Shown in pieces: positions 24,762 through 33,075 of a stretch of 64,000 nucleotides of DNA. The first letter of the stretch is position 1. Each line of letters starts with the position of its first letter. Both the position numbers and the translations under genes were made by a program. The notes under the pieces are model-generated. The model saw only the letters and a list, made by a program, of their open reading frames with translations. It had not been told where the DNA came from and did not search any database. Source of the DNA: SHZI01 sp031395645 (GTDB lineage: Bacteria > Pseudomonadota > Gammaproteobacteria > Steroidobacterales > GCA-2729495); NCBI GenBank assembly GCA_031395645.1, contig JANNJM010000023.1:3367-67366 (forward strand), read 5' to 3'.

Positions 24762-26453
24762 ATGGATGCCACAAGACAGACGAGCGGGCGATGGCGCCCC
24801 GCCCTGAGCGTGGAGGCGCTGCTCCTCCTCGCATCGTTCGCCTTCGCGACGGCCTACAACGGAGCGTTGTGGCACAGCCTGTTCGGCACCGCAGAGCTCC
24901 TGGACCCGCGCCAGCTTGGCCTGTTCGCCGCATTGCTGGTCGTGGTCATCTGCATCCAGTTCGCGGGCTTTGCCCTGCTGCTCTCGCGGCGTACCGTGAG
25001 GCCGGTGCTGGCAGTGCTCTTCGTGTGCACGGCGCTGGCCAGCTTCTTCGAGAGCAGGTACACGATCTTCCTCAATACGGAGATGTTGCGGAATATCCTG
25101 CGGACGGATCCCGCCGAGGCCGGCGAACTGCTTTCGGTACAGCTGATCCCGCACCTGCTCCTCTACGCTGCCGTCCCCAGTGCCCTGGTGCTCTGGACGC
25201 GCATTCGCGTCCGGCCCCTGCGCAGGGCGATCCTGATCAGGGCGGGTACAGTGACGCTCGCGCTGGCCGTCGCCGTGCTGGCTTTGTTCGTCGAGTACAA
25301 GGACGCCTCGTCCCTGCTGCGCGGGCATCGGGATGCCCGGCATCTGGTGACGCCCACCAACTACCTGGCTTCCCTGTTCAAGATTTCCCGGGACGCGCTC
25401 GCCGCACCGCCGGGCGAACCACAGCCTATTGCCCTGGACGCCCACCGGGTCGTCTCGGTAACTGCCAGCCGCAAGCCAACTCTGCTGGTACTGGCGATCG
25501 GGGAAACAGTCCGCTCGGCCAACTTTGGCCTTAGCGGCTACGCGCGCCAGACCACACCGGAACTGAGCCGGCTCGATCTGCTGGTTTATCCGCGGGTACA
25601 GGCCTGCGGCACCAGTACCGAGGTGTCGCTGCCCTGCATGTTCGCCCCGATCGGCCGGCGCGACTACGACGAAAAACGCATCCGCAATGAGCAGTCGCTT
25701 CTGCACGTGCTCTCCCGCGTCGGCATCGGCGTCACGTGGATCGACAACCAGGCGGGCTGCAAAGGCGTCTGCGCCGGGCTCCCGCAGGAGCGCATACCCG
25801 GCGATGCAGACCCGGTGTTTTGCGATGGCGAACGCTGCCTGGACGGCATCATGTTGGCCCGACTCACCGCCACTGTTGCGGCCAGTCCGGGCGATCTCGT
25901 GGTGGTTCTGCACATGCTGGGCAACCACGGACCCGCCTACTCGCGCCGCTATCCACCGGAATTTCGCAAGTTCGTACCCACCTGCGAGAGCCTTGAATTG
26001 AGTGAGTGCTCGCAGGAGGAAATCGTGAATGCCTACGACAACGCCATTCTCTACACGGACCACGTCCTCGCCAGCCTTATCCGCTATCTAGAGACGCAAA
26101 CAGGCCGTGATGCCGGCCTGATCTACGTGTCCGATCACGGAGAATCGCTGGGTGAATCGGGCTTCTACCTGCACGGACTGCCCTACCGGATTGCCCCGGC
26201 CGTGCAGCGGGAAGTCCCGATGCTGATCTGGTTGTCAGACAGCCTGCAGCGCGACGCCGGGATCAGCACGGCCTGCCTGCGGCAGGGACTCAGCAGCGAG
26301 GTGTCTCACGACCACCTTTTCCATTCGGTGCTCGGCCTGCTGCAGGTCGAAACGGTTGCCCGGGAGCCAACCCTGGACCTCTTCACCCCGTGCCGGGTTC
26401 CGGCCGTGCCGCCGGCAACAAGTCAGGAACCGCGCGGACCGGCTACCACCTGA
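24762..26453 (+). CDS. eptA: Phosphoethanolamine transferase, EptA/MCR family
   Basis: This inner-membrane enzyme transfers phosphoethanolamine from phosphatidylethanolamine to lipid A or core sugars, lowering negative charge. Five N-terminal transmembrane helices (about 15-180) precede a periplasmic alkaline-phosphatase-like domain. Active-site landmarks are GETVRSANFGLSGY with Glu248, CGTSTEVSLPCMF with nucleophile Thr286, and YVSDHGESLGESGFYLHG with the Asp/His metal ligands; Cys pairs for the usual disulfides are present. The length of 563 aa is typical of the EptA group. It directly follows a TonB receptor controlled by an ECF sigma. The 3' end overlaps the convergent TPR lipoprotein gene by 31 bp. 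Confidence 0.9.
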   Translation: MDATRQTSGRWRPALSVEALLLLASFAFATAYNGALWHSLFGTAELLDPRQLGLFAALLVVVICIQFAGFALLLSRRTVRPVLAVLFVCTALASFFESRYTIFLNTEMLRNILRTDPAEAGELLSVQLIPHLLLYAAVPSALVLWTRIRVRPLRRAILIRAGTVTLALAVAVLALFVEYKDASSLLRGHRDARHLVTPTNYLASLFKISRDALAAPPGEPQPIALDAHRVVSVTASRKPTLLVLAIGETVRSANFGLSGYARQTTPELSRLDLLVYPRVQACGTSTEVSLPCMFAPIGRRDYDEKRIRNEQSLLHVLSRVGIGVTWIDNQAGCKGVCAGLPQERIPGDADPVFCDGERCLDGIMLARLTATVAASPGDLVVVLHMLGNHGPAYSRRYPPEFRKFVPTCESLELSECSQEEIVNAYDNAILYTDHVLASLIRYLETQTGRDAGLIYVSDHGESLGESGFYLHGLPYRIAPAVQREVPMLIWLSDSLQRDAGISTACLRQGLSSEVSHDHLFHSVLGLLQVETVAREPTLDLFTPCRVPAVPPATSQEPRGPATT

Positions 26454-27577
26454 TTTTTCCGCAGCAACTCCATCTTGCTGTGGTAGGTCTGCCGCAACAC
26501 CTCATCACCGGCAACCTCCTCCGCACGGGCGAACCACCGTTGCGCCGACGCCGGATCGCCGCGCCTTAGGTAGGCAAGACCGAGCAGCGCGCAGAAGCGG
26601 TCCTCGTTGGCCTTGCGGCCGATGGCGAAGCGCAGGTGCACGATCGCTTCGTCGTAGCGGGCGGCGGCGAACGCGGCTTGCGCCTGTTGGTAGCGGTAAT
26701 AGGGATTCTGCTGCCGGTGCCGCTCGAGGCGAGCGCGCAACACGTCGGCCTCGGCGAGGCGGCCCCCGATGCGATACAGCCGCTCGAGATTGCTGATGGC
26801 CACGTACTCCCGCGGTGCCAGCTGCAGCGCGTGCTGCCAGGCGGCTTCGGCCCAGTCCGGAGAGCCGCTCCGCTGGTACAGGGAGCCCAGGTTGATCCAG
26901 GCGGGGACGAAACCAGCATCTGCCGCCAGCGACAATCGAAAGTTCAGCAACGCCGGCAGAACCTCGCCCGCCTGCATATGCTCCACGCCCACGTTGCTGT
27001 AGTAGTGCGCCCGGGCACGTTCGTCGCTGATGGCGCGACGATCGTAGGAGGCACGGAAGTCCGGCATGTTGAAGTCGACGATCTGCTCAGGGCTGTTGCC
27101 CATGTCCACGAAGGTGTTCATGTGCCGGTTCTGGACGAAGTTAGTGCCGTTCAGGGACCAGTCGGGCGGCACGTCAACTTCCTGGTAGGAGACACGCAGC
27201 CCGGCCTCCCGGGCCAGCGCGACGAACAGACTGGTGAAGGCCAGGCAGTTCCCGCGCCGCAGCCGGAACGTTTCGGCCGCCGTGTAGGTCCGTTCCTGGT
27301 ACTCAATCGTGAAACCCTCGTCGCGCAGTAGCGCGCGGAGCAGTCCGCGCAGGCGCCAGCGATCAGGACCTCCGGCGGCCACCCGCTCCGCAACGAAGCG
27401 CCGCATGTCGGCATCGATACCGAGGATATCGACTTCGGGCAGGGGCTGTGGCTCCACGCCGCCGGTCAGCGGCTGGCCTTCGAGGAGCATGGCCGGCGTG
27501 ATTGGAGAGTGCACCGGTGTTACTTGCGCCGCGCAGCCGGCCAGCAGCACGAGGCAGCCCAGGCTCAGGGCGCGCAT
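26423..27577 (-). CDS. Lipoprotein with transglutaminase-like domain and TPR repeats
   Basis: The 384-residue protein has a lipobox LLAGC (residues 11-15) after a short signal. A transglutaminase-like core (about 70-190) follows, with Cys in RRGNCLAFTSLFVALARE, His in NRHMNTFVD and Asp in QIVDFNMPDF, the Cys-His-Asp order of the superfamily. The C-terminal half is at least four tetratricopeptide repeats (PAWINLGSLYQRSG, AISNLERLYRIGG, and so on). Such proteins occur in gammaproteobacteria as predicted periplasmic peptidases or scaffold proteins of unknown role. I chose ATG at 27577, where the family-like lipoprotein signal begins; it overlaps the stop of the GFA gene. Confidence 0.8.
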   Translation of the reverse strand: MRALSLGCLVLLAGCAAQVTPVHSPITPAMLLEGQPLTGGVEPQPLPEVDILGIDADMRRFVAERVAAGGPDRWRLRGLLRALLRDEGFTIEYQERTYTAAETFRLRRGNCLAFTSLFVALAREAGLRVSYQEVDVPPDWSLNGTNFVQNRHMNTFVDMGNSPEQIVDFNMPDFRASYDRRAISDERARAHYYSNVGVEHMQAGEVLPALLNFRLSLAADAGFVPAWINLGSLYQRSGSPDWAEAAWQHALQLAPREYVAISNLERLYRIGGRLAEADVLRARLERHRQQNPYYRYQQAQAAFAAARYDEAIVHLRFAIGRKANEDRFCALLGLAYLRRGDPASAQRWFARAEEVAGDEVLRQTYHSKMELLRKNQVVAGPRGS

Positions 27578-28437
27578 CACGGGGGCATTGCCTGGAATTG
27601 CGGCAAGTGGTCCGTGATGTCGAACCAGCCGGCCTTTGAGCCGACAAAAATATGTGCGCTTGGGCCAACGCCCGGATCCGAATCGAGCGTACCGGCCGGT
27701 ACCACCGCCACCTTGCGCTCGACTGATTTCCGCGGCACAGCACCGCCGCACAGCGAGCAGAAGGTCACACCGAAGTAGCGGGCTCCGGGCAGGGGGAAAT
27801 CCCGCACGAGTTCCTCCCCTCGCCGGAAGCGGAATTTGTCCAGGGGCACAAAAATGTTGGTCGCGTGCGCCGCACTGCGGCCCCTGCGGCAGCGGGAACA
27901 GTGGCAGTTGAGCATGCGCAGCGGCGTACCTTCGTACTCGAAGTTCACCTTGCCGCACGCGCAACTCCCGGCCGTGCAGCCCGGCGATGGCGGGTCCACC
28001 GCTGGCGACGGCACTTCCGCCATACCACCCTCGGGGGGGTACGCGGCGTGCCGGGGCAGGCCATCCGTGATTTCGTACCAGGGGGCCTTTGATGCCACGA
28101 ACATGTGCATCGCCGGCGTGACGCCCAGATCGCCCTCCAGGTTGCCAGCAGGTCCGACCACCAACCCGTGCTCGGGCATCATCGTTGGCAGTACCGAGCC
28201 ACAAGTCAGGCAAAACGGACGGTACCAGCCGGGCGACGAATCGTAGCGACCCATTCGGTCGCTCCCGGCCAGCAGCTTAAACCCGTCCAGCGGGCTGGCC
28301 ACGTAGGTGGCAAAGGGTGCACCGTGGTGCTTGCGACAGATGGAGCAATGGCAATGCGCCATGTGCGTGAACGGGCCGCGCTGCGTAAAGCGGACCGCGC
28401 CGCAAAGGCAGGAGCCAGTTACAGAGTGCTGGGACAC
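27577..28437 (-). CDS. GFA-family protein with two tandem CENP-V/GFA domains
   Basis: Two GFA (glutathione-dependent formaldehyde-activating-like, zinc-binding) domains lie in one chain. Domain 1 is at about 1-125 with SCLCGAVRF, CHCSICRK and CLTCGSV. Domain 2 is at about 150-286 with SCACGKVNF, CHCSRCRR and CSLCGGA. Each has the CxCG, CxCxxC, CxxCG zinc pattern. Most GFA proteins have a single domain of about 130 aa, so this is a fused duplication. The formaldehyde-activating role of the family is doubtful for most members; no specific substrate is inferred. It is upstream of, and one base overlapped with, the TPR lipoprotein gene. Confidence 0.87.
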   Translation of the reverse strand: MSQHSVTGSCLCGAVRFTQRGPFTHMAHCHCSICRKHHGAPFATYVASPLDGFKLLAGSDRMGRYDSSPGWYRPFCLTCGSVLPTMMPEHGLVVGPAGNLEGDLGVTPAMHMFVASKAPWYEITDGLPRHAAYPPEGGMAEVPSPAVDPPSPGCTAGSCACGKVNFEYEGTPLRMLNCHCSRCRRGRSAAHATNIFVPLDKFRFRRGEELVRDFPLPGARYFGVTFCSLCGGAVPRKSVERKVAVVPAGTLDSDPGVGPSAHIFVGSKAGWFDITDHLPQFQAMPP

Positions 28438-28549
28438 GGCAACCTCCGGCCCGAGTATAGACCCGCTGTGGGGGCTGTTGTCTTTCGCTGGCCGAGCCCC
28501 AATATTGGGCCCCTGTCTGGTGATTCACTCGCATTGAGAGGACTGGTGC

Positions 28550-29446
28550 ATGCGCCGCATTCTCGGTATCCACAGCCCTGGGCCCTTCCACTGGGTGGGC
28601 GACGGCTTTCCCGTGAAAACCGTGTTCCGATATGACCACCTCGGGCAGCAACTGAGCCCGTTCCTGCTCCTCGACCACGCCGAGCCCCGGCAATTCGAGC
28701 CGACCACAGCGCGTCACGGCGTCGGCGAGCATCCCCACCGGGGTTTCGAGACGGTAACCATCGTCTACGCCGGCGAACTGGAACATCGTGATTCCTCGGG
28801 TGGTGGCGGGCGCATCGGTCCCGGCGACGTGCAGTGGATGACCGCAGCAGGCGGCCTGGTGCACGAGGAGTTCCATTCCCGGGACTTCGCCGCCCGGGGC
28901 GGATCGATGGAAATGGCCCAGCTGTGGGTGAACCTCCCGGCGCGGGACAAGCTGTCTGCACCGCGTTATCAGACTGTCCTCAAGGGCGAGATTCCCGTCG
29001 TCGGGTTGCCCGGGGGCGGCGGTGAACTGCGCGTGATCGCCGGCAGTTTCGGTGACCACACGGGTCCGGCACAGACGTTTACGCCGATCAACGTGTGGGA
29101 TCTGCGCCTCAAGTCCGGCCCCGCTTCCAGACTGGAAGTGCCCGAAGGTCACAACGCGGTGCTGGTCGTGTTGAGCGGCGTGGTTCGCGTCAACGGTGCG
29201 GACGAGGTGCCCGCGTCGAGCTATGCCGTGTTCGACCGGAACGGTGGCGGCATCTCGCTGGAGGCGCTGCCGCCCGAGGCGAAATGTCTGCTGCTGACGG
29301 GCGAGCCACTGGACGAACCCATCGCAGGGCACGGTCCGTTCGTGATGAACACCGACGACGAGATCCGCCAGGCCATCCTCGACTACCAGCAGGGTCTGTT
29401 CGGCACGGTGGCGTCGGTTGCTGGTAGTGTGGGTGAACCTCACTGA
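28550..29446 (+). CDS. Pirin-family bicupin
   Basis: The 298-residue two-cupin protein has the pirin metal ligands: HPHRGFETVT (two His) and AAGGLVHEE (His and Glu) in the N-terminal cupin. The C-terminal cupin carries no obvious metal site, as usual. Bacterial pirins such as YhhW act as quercetin 2,3-dioxygenases or as redox-linked regulators; the role here cannot be fixed. The ATG at 28550 gives the family N-terminus. It is divergent from the GFA gene and followed 13 bp later by a secreted protein gene on the same strand. Confidence 0.92.
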   Translation: MRRILGIHSPGPFHWVGDGFPVKTVFRYDHLGQQLSPFLLLDHAEPRQFEPTTARHGVGEHPHRGFETVTIVYAGELEHRDSSGGGGRIGPGDVQWMTAAGGLVHEEFHSRDFAARGGSMEMAQLWVNLPARDKLSAPRYQTVLKGEIPVVGLPGGGGELRVIAGSFGDHTGPAQTFTPINVWDLRLKSGPASRLEVPEGHNAVLVVLSGVVRVNGADEVPASSYAVFDRNGGGISLEALPPEAKCLLLTGEPLDEPIAGHGPFVMNTDDEIRQAILDYQQGLFGTVASVAGSVGEPH

Positions 29447-29459
29447 GCTTTGAGTAGCG

Positions 29460-30383
29460 ATGCGTCAACCGTTCCGGGGCCGCTTGCTGGTAGTCGCGGC
29501 AATTTTCGCCACTGCGGGTGACGTGGAAGGCGCGCTCCTCGACCCCGCCCGTGTGGGCTGGAGCCGCGTCGGGCTCGAAGCGCACAAGTTGTTCATCACC
29601 GCGACTACGGTGGCCGAGTGGTCCGTGGAGGACGCAAGCTCAGTGGCAAGCCGGCTGGCTGATAGCCCCGAAGGGGTCGCCATTGCTCCCGGTGCAAAGA
29701 TCCTGAAGGTCAACTACCACGCCGATCTGCCCGGTCTCAAGTCGGATACCACCCTGTGGATGGATCCTGTAACCGGAAACTCCCTGCAATACGAGGTCCG
29801 GGACTCCGGCAAGCGCTTCCGGGAGCGGATCGTGCGCTATGCCGATTCGGGGGCTTACCACCGCACCCGTCGTCCGGGGCCCGGCCAGGACAAAGAAACT
29901 CCAGCGAAATGGACGGACGAGACCTCCGGATTCTGGCCCTACGGCCAGAACCTGGCCGGTCAGCCAGTGCTGGACTCGCTGGCATTACTGAACTTCATCG
30001 CCGCATCAGATCTCGCCAGGGCCGGCGACCAGACCGAGGTCCTCGTCTTCCACCGGCGTGCGCTGGTACGGGTCCGGCTCACCGTGGATGGCCTGGTCGA
30101 TTCGAAGGTCACCTACCGGGCCGTTGGTGATGACGGCCGGCGCTCCTGCAAGGGTGCAACCCGGGCGTTGAACATTCGCCTGACGGTGCTGCCGTTCGGC
30201 ACGGAGCCTACCGACTTCGATTTTCTGGGATTGAAGAGCGATATCTTCATCAAGCTTGAGCCGCAGTCCCGTTTGCCGCTGCGGATCGAGGGCCGGGCCG
30301 CGGTGATTGGCCGGGTGACCACGAACCTGCAGGAAGCCCGCCTTAAAGGCAACGTTCGCTGTCCGGGCCTGGCTGGCACTTAG
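29460..30383 (+). CDS. Exported protein of unknown function
   Basis: The 307-residue protein has an N-terminal hydrophobic export signal (about 8-25). Its mature portion has repeated beta-strand-like segments (KVNYHADLPGLKSDTTLWMD, SLQYEVRDSG) resembling DUF3108-type outer-membrane-associated proteins that carry lipid-like ligands. No catalytic motif is visible. It follows pirin by 13 bp and probably shares its transcript. Its 3' end overlaps the convergent methionine-synthase-like gene by 4 bp. The family assignment is a guess from strand pattern only. Confidence 0.55.
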   Translation: MRQPFRGRLLVVAAIFATAGDVEGALLDPARVGWSRVGLEAHKLFITATTVAEWSVEDASSVASRLADSPEGVAIAPGAKILKVNYHADLPGLKSDTTLWMDPVTGNSLQYEVRDSGKRFRERIVRYADSGAYHRTRRPGPGQDKETPAKWTDETSGFWPYGQNLAGQPVLDSLALLNFIAASDLARAGDQTEVLVFHRRALVRVRLTVDGLVDSKVTYRAVGDDGRRSCKGATRALNIRLTVLPFGTEPTDFDFLGLKSDIFIKLEPQSRLPLRIEGRAAVIGRVTTNLQEARLKGNVRCPGLAGT

Positions 30384-31489
30384 GCGCGCAGCACCCGGGC
30401 CGCCTCCTCCAGCGCTTTGATCTTGCCGAACGCCCGCTCGCGCGGCAAGAACCACATGCCGCAATCCGACGCAAGCCGCAGGAGCTCGGCGGGCACCACT
30501 TCCATCGCGGCGCGCGTGCGCCGCACGATGTGGTCCACAGCCTCAACCGGCGCCTCGGTATCGAGATTGAGAAGACCGAGAATGGCCGCCTTGCTGCCTA
30601 AGTGGGTCAGCAACTCCGGGGTATGCCCGGGCTGCTCGTACTCGAGGCTGATCTCGTCGATGTCGCTGGCCGCCAGCAATTCCAGCGATTTTTCATAGAC
30701 CGGGTTGACCTGCTTGGCAGCAATGTTCTTCGAGTAGCCGTAGCAGACGTGCACGGCGGTCGGCACGGTGATGCCGCGAATCGTGCGATTGATGGCCTCC
30801 ACCGCGTAGTCCTTGCACTGGCTGTAGCGGAAGTGCGCCTCCGGCTCGTCGATCTGCAGCATGTCCACGCCAGCGTCCTGCAGGTAGCGCAGTTCTGCGT
30901 TCAGCGCATCGGCAATGCCAAAGGCCATCTTCGCCTGGGACCCGTAGTGGGCGTCGGCCAGCCGCAGCGACAGCGAACTGGGGCCGATGATGGTCATCTT
31001 GGTGAGCCGCGAGGTGTTCTTTTTCAGGAACTCCAGATCGCGGCCCAGAATCGGACCGGTCCACGTCACCTCAGCCGTGACCTGCGGGACCGTGGCCTTG
31101 AACACCGCCGCGGCCGCGATCTTTTCGGTGGATGGCTGGGTTGTCGCGACCCCGAGCTGGGGCCTGCTCTTCATCTTGAGGGCATTACCGATGTCGCCCA
31201 TGGTCACCGTGTATTCGGCCCGATGGACGTTGTCGATACCGCCCAGGACGTTGAAGTAGCCGCTGAAGGTCTGGCGCCGCTGCTCGCCATCGGTCACGTA
31301 GGTGAGCCCGGCCCGCTCCTGATCGTAGATCGCAAGGAGCGTGGCGTCATCCAGCGCCTCAGCCCGCTGCTCGTCCGGCACGCGCCACCAGGTGTTCTCC
31401 GGCGCGAAGAACATTTCGTGATTGGCGAGCCACTTCGGCTTGGACCAGCTGCCGACGATCTGGGTAGGAAACAGGGGAAGGCCTGGCAT
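30380..31489 (-). CDS. Core MetE-type cobalamin-independent methionine synthase-like protein
   Basis: The 369-residue single-barrel protein corresponds to the C-terminal half of MetE. It shows an N-terminal IVGSWSKPKWL (substrate-loop start), VTDGEQRRQTFSG, QIDEPEAHFR, and the zinc ligands as VHVCYGYS (His and Cys), with a later Cys in ASDCGMWFLPRERA. The long MetE (about 750 aa) has an extra N-terminal barrel; this short form (core-MetE, MesD-like) needs a different methyl donor or partner such as MesX or a corrinoid protein. No such partner is visible next to it. I chose ATG at 31489; upstream frame extension is non-coding. It would act in methionine synthesis or in another zinc-dependent methyl transfer. 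Confidence 0.8.
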   Translation of the reverse strand: MPGLPLFPTQIVGSWSKPKWLANHEMFFAPENTWWRVPDEQRAEALDDATLLAIYDQERAGLTYVTDGEQRRQTFSGYFNVLGGIDNVHRAEYTVTMGDIGNALKMKSRPQLGVATTQPSTEKIAAAAVFKATVPQVTAEVTWTGPILGRDLEFLKKNTSRLTKMTIIGPSSLSLRLADAHYGSQAKMAFGIADALNAELRYLQDAGVDMLQIDEPEAHFRYSQCKDYAVEAINRTIRGITVPTAVHVCYGYSKNIAAKQVNPVYEKSLELLAASDIDEISLEYEQPGHTPELLTHLGSKAAILGLLNLDTEAPVEAVDHIVRRTRAAMEVVPAELLRLASDCGMWFLPRERAFGKIKALEEAARVLRA

Positions 31490-31624
31490 GGGGCTCCGTT
31501 CTGGTAGCGCGAGGAGGTCAGTATAAAGCGCCGTAACCCATCTATAACCGCGCCGCGACTGACCTGTGACCACTGCCTTCCTAGACTGCTCAGCATTCTT
31601 CAGCAAATGCAGAAGGAGGTTCCC

Positions 31625-33052
31625 ATGTTCTCCCGAAGATTGCCGGCCATCGTGCTCACCGGCCTGCTCCCCATTACCGGTGCCCTGGCGCAGACCACGG
31701 ACGGGGCCGAGATCCAGCGCCGCCTCGAAGAGCAGGAGCAGAAGACAGCAGTTCTGGAACGAAAACTCGAAATTCAGGACGAGACCGCCAAGGCCGTACT
31801 GCCCAGCACGCCGATCATCAAGGCGGGCCCCAAGGGGTTCTCGATCGTGTCGCAGGACAACGCCAACGTCATCAAGTTTCGCGGCCTGGTACAAATCGAC
31901 GGGCGGAATTTTGCCGACAACTCAGACATGGGCGGCGTGGACCAGTGGCAGGCCACCCGGGCCCGCCCCTGGATCGAAGGCACGTTGAGCAATTTTCTGG
32001 ACTTCCGCCTCATGCCGGATTTCGGCAGGGGTCGGACGGTGCTGCAGGATGCCTGGATCACGGCCCGCTTCCGCCCCGACTTCCAGGTCACGGCCGGAAA
32101 GTTCAAGGCACCAGTCGGCCTGGAGCGCCTGCAATCCGCCACTGATATCCGTTTCCAGCAACGCGGCTACCCGACCAACCTCGCGCCAAACCGGGACCTC
32201 GGGCTACAGGTCAGCGGCAACCTGCTGAGGGACGCACTGACCTACCAGCTCTCATTCAGCAACGGCTCCAATGACGGCGGCAGCAGCGAGACCTTCGGCG
32301 ACGCGGACGTCAACGATGACAAGGAGTGGGCGCTGCGGCTCTTCGCCAACCCGTTCATCAACTCCGGCAACTTCTACCTGCGCGGCCTGGGTCTTGGCGT
32401 GGCGGGAACCTTCACAGACCAGCAGGGTACCAACACCCAGACGTTGCTCTCGCCGTTCGTGACCCCTGCCGGCCAGACCTTTTTCAGCTATCGGGTCGCT
32501 ACGGCGGCATCGGGCGCCAATGCGGCGACGAACGCGACGATCGCCGATGGGGACCGGTTTCGCCTTTCGCCGCAGCTTTACTACTACGTCGGCAGCTTCG
32601 GCCTGTTGAGTGAATTCATCACCGTGGAACAGGACATCTCCCGTCAGGCTACAGCCGCCGACCCGGTCCGCCGTGACGAACTGGACAACAGCGCCTGGCA
32701 GGTCCAGCTGTCCTGGTTTGCCACCGGCGAGGAGGAGTCCTACAAGGGCTTCACGCCAAACTCCGTCTTCACGCCGGGCGGTCTCGGCTGGGGTGCCCTG
32801 GAATTCGTGGCCCGGTACATGGAACTGGACGTGGACGACGCTACTTTCACCGGTGGCGCACTGTCCTTCGCGGACCTGACCAAGAGCTCCAGCAAGGCCC
32901 AGTCGATCGGCATCGGCGCCAACTGGTACCTGAACCAAAACCTGAAGGTGTTGCTGGAGTACGAGAACACCAGCTTCGATGGCGGCGCAGCAGGCGGTGC
33001 CGACCGAGAGGATGAGAATGCTGTCCTCACCCGCTTTCAGTTGAGCTTTTAA
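31625..33052 (+). CDS. Phosphate-selective porin O/P-family outer-membrane porin
   Basis: The 475-residue protein has a signal peptide ending ITGALAQ near residue 23, a short coiled coil (about 25-55, RRLEEQEQKTAVLERKLEI) that would trimerise it, and a 16-strand barrel ending with an aromatic C-terminus (LTRFQLSF). Coiled coil plus OprP-like barrel is standard for the Porin_O_P family; the ion selectivity cannot be read off. I chose ATG at 31625 because a perfect AGGAGG lies 5 nt upstream; an earlier in-frame ATG would translate through it. It is followed 23 bp later by a sulfate-binding-protein gene, implying joint uptake of an oxyanion. Confidence 0.88.
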   Translation: MFSRRLPAIVLTGLLPITGALAQTTDGAEIQRRLEEQEQKTAVLERKLEIQDETAKAVLPSTPIIKAGPKGFSIVSQDNANVIKFRGLVQIDGRNFADNSDMGGVDQWQATRARPWIEGTLSNFLDFRLMPDFGRGRTVLQDAWITARFRPDFQVTAGKFKAPVGLERLQSATDIRFQQRGYPTNLAPNRDLGLQVSGNLLRDALTYQLSFSNGSNDGGSSETFGDADVNDDKEWALRLFANPFINSGNFYLRGLGLGVAGTFTDQQGTNTQTLLSPFVTPAGQTFFSYRVATAASGANAATNATIADGDRFRLSPQLYYYVGSFGLLSEFITVEQDISRQATAADPVRRDELDNSAWQVQLSWFATGEEESYKGFTPNSVFTPGGLGWGALEFVARYMELDVDDATFTGGALSFADLTKSSSKAQSIGIGANWYLNQNLKVLLEYENTSFDGGAAGGADREDENAVLTRFQLSF

Positions 33053-33075
33053 ACCGGATTCATTGGAGATTGAAT

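Noticed and set aside
24105..26063. 652-residue open frame on the minus strand
   Set aside because: It is antisense to the TonB receptor and eptA, with no recognisable motif; the plus-strand genes have clear domains.
27578..28213. Upstream extension of the TPR lipoprotein frame
   Set aside because: It is the GFA gene read in another frame; the lipoprotein signal at 27577 defines the start.
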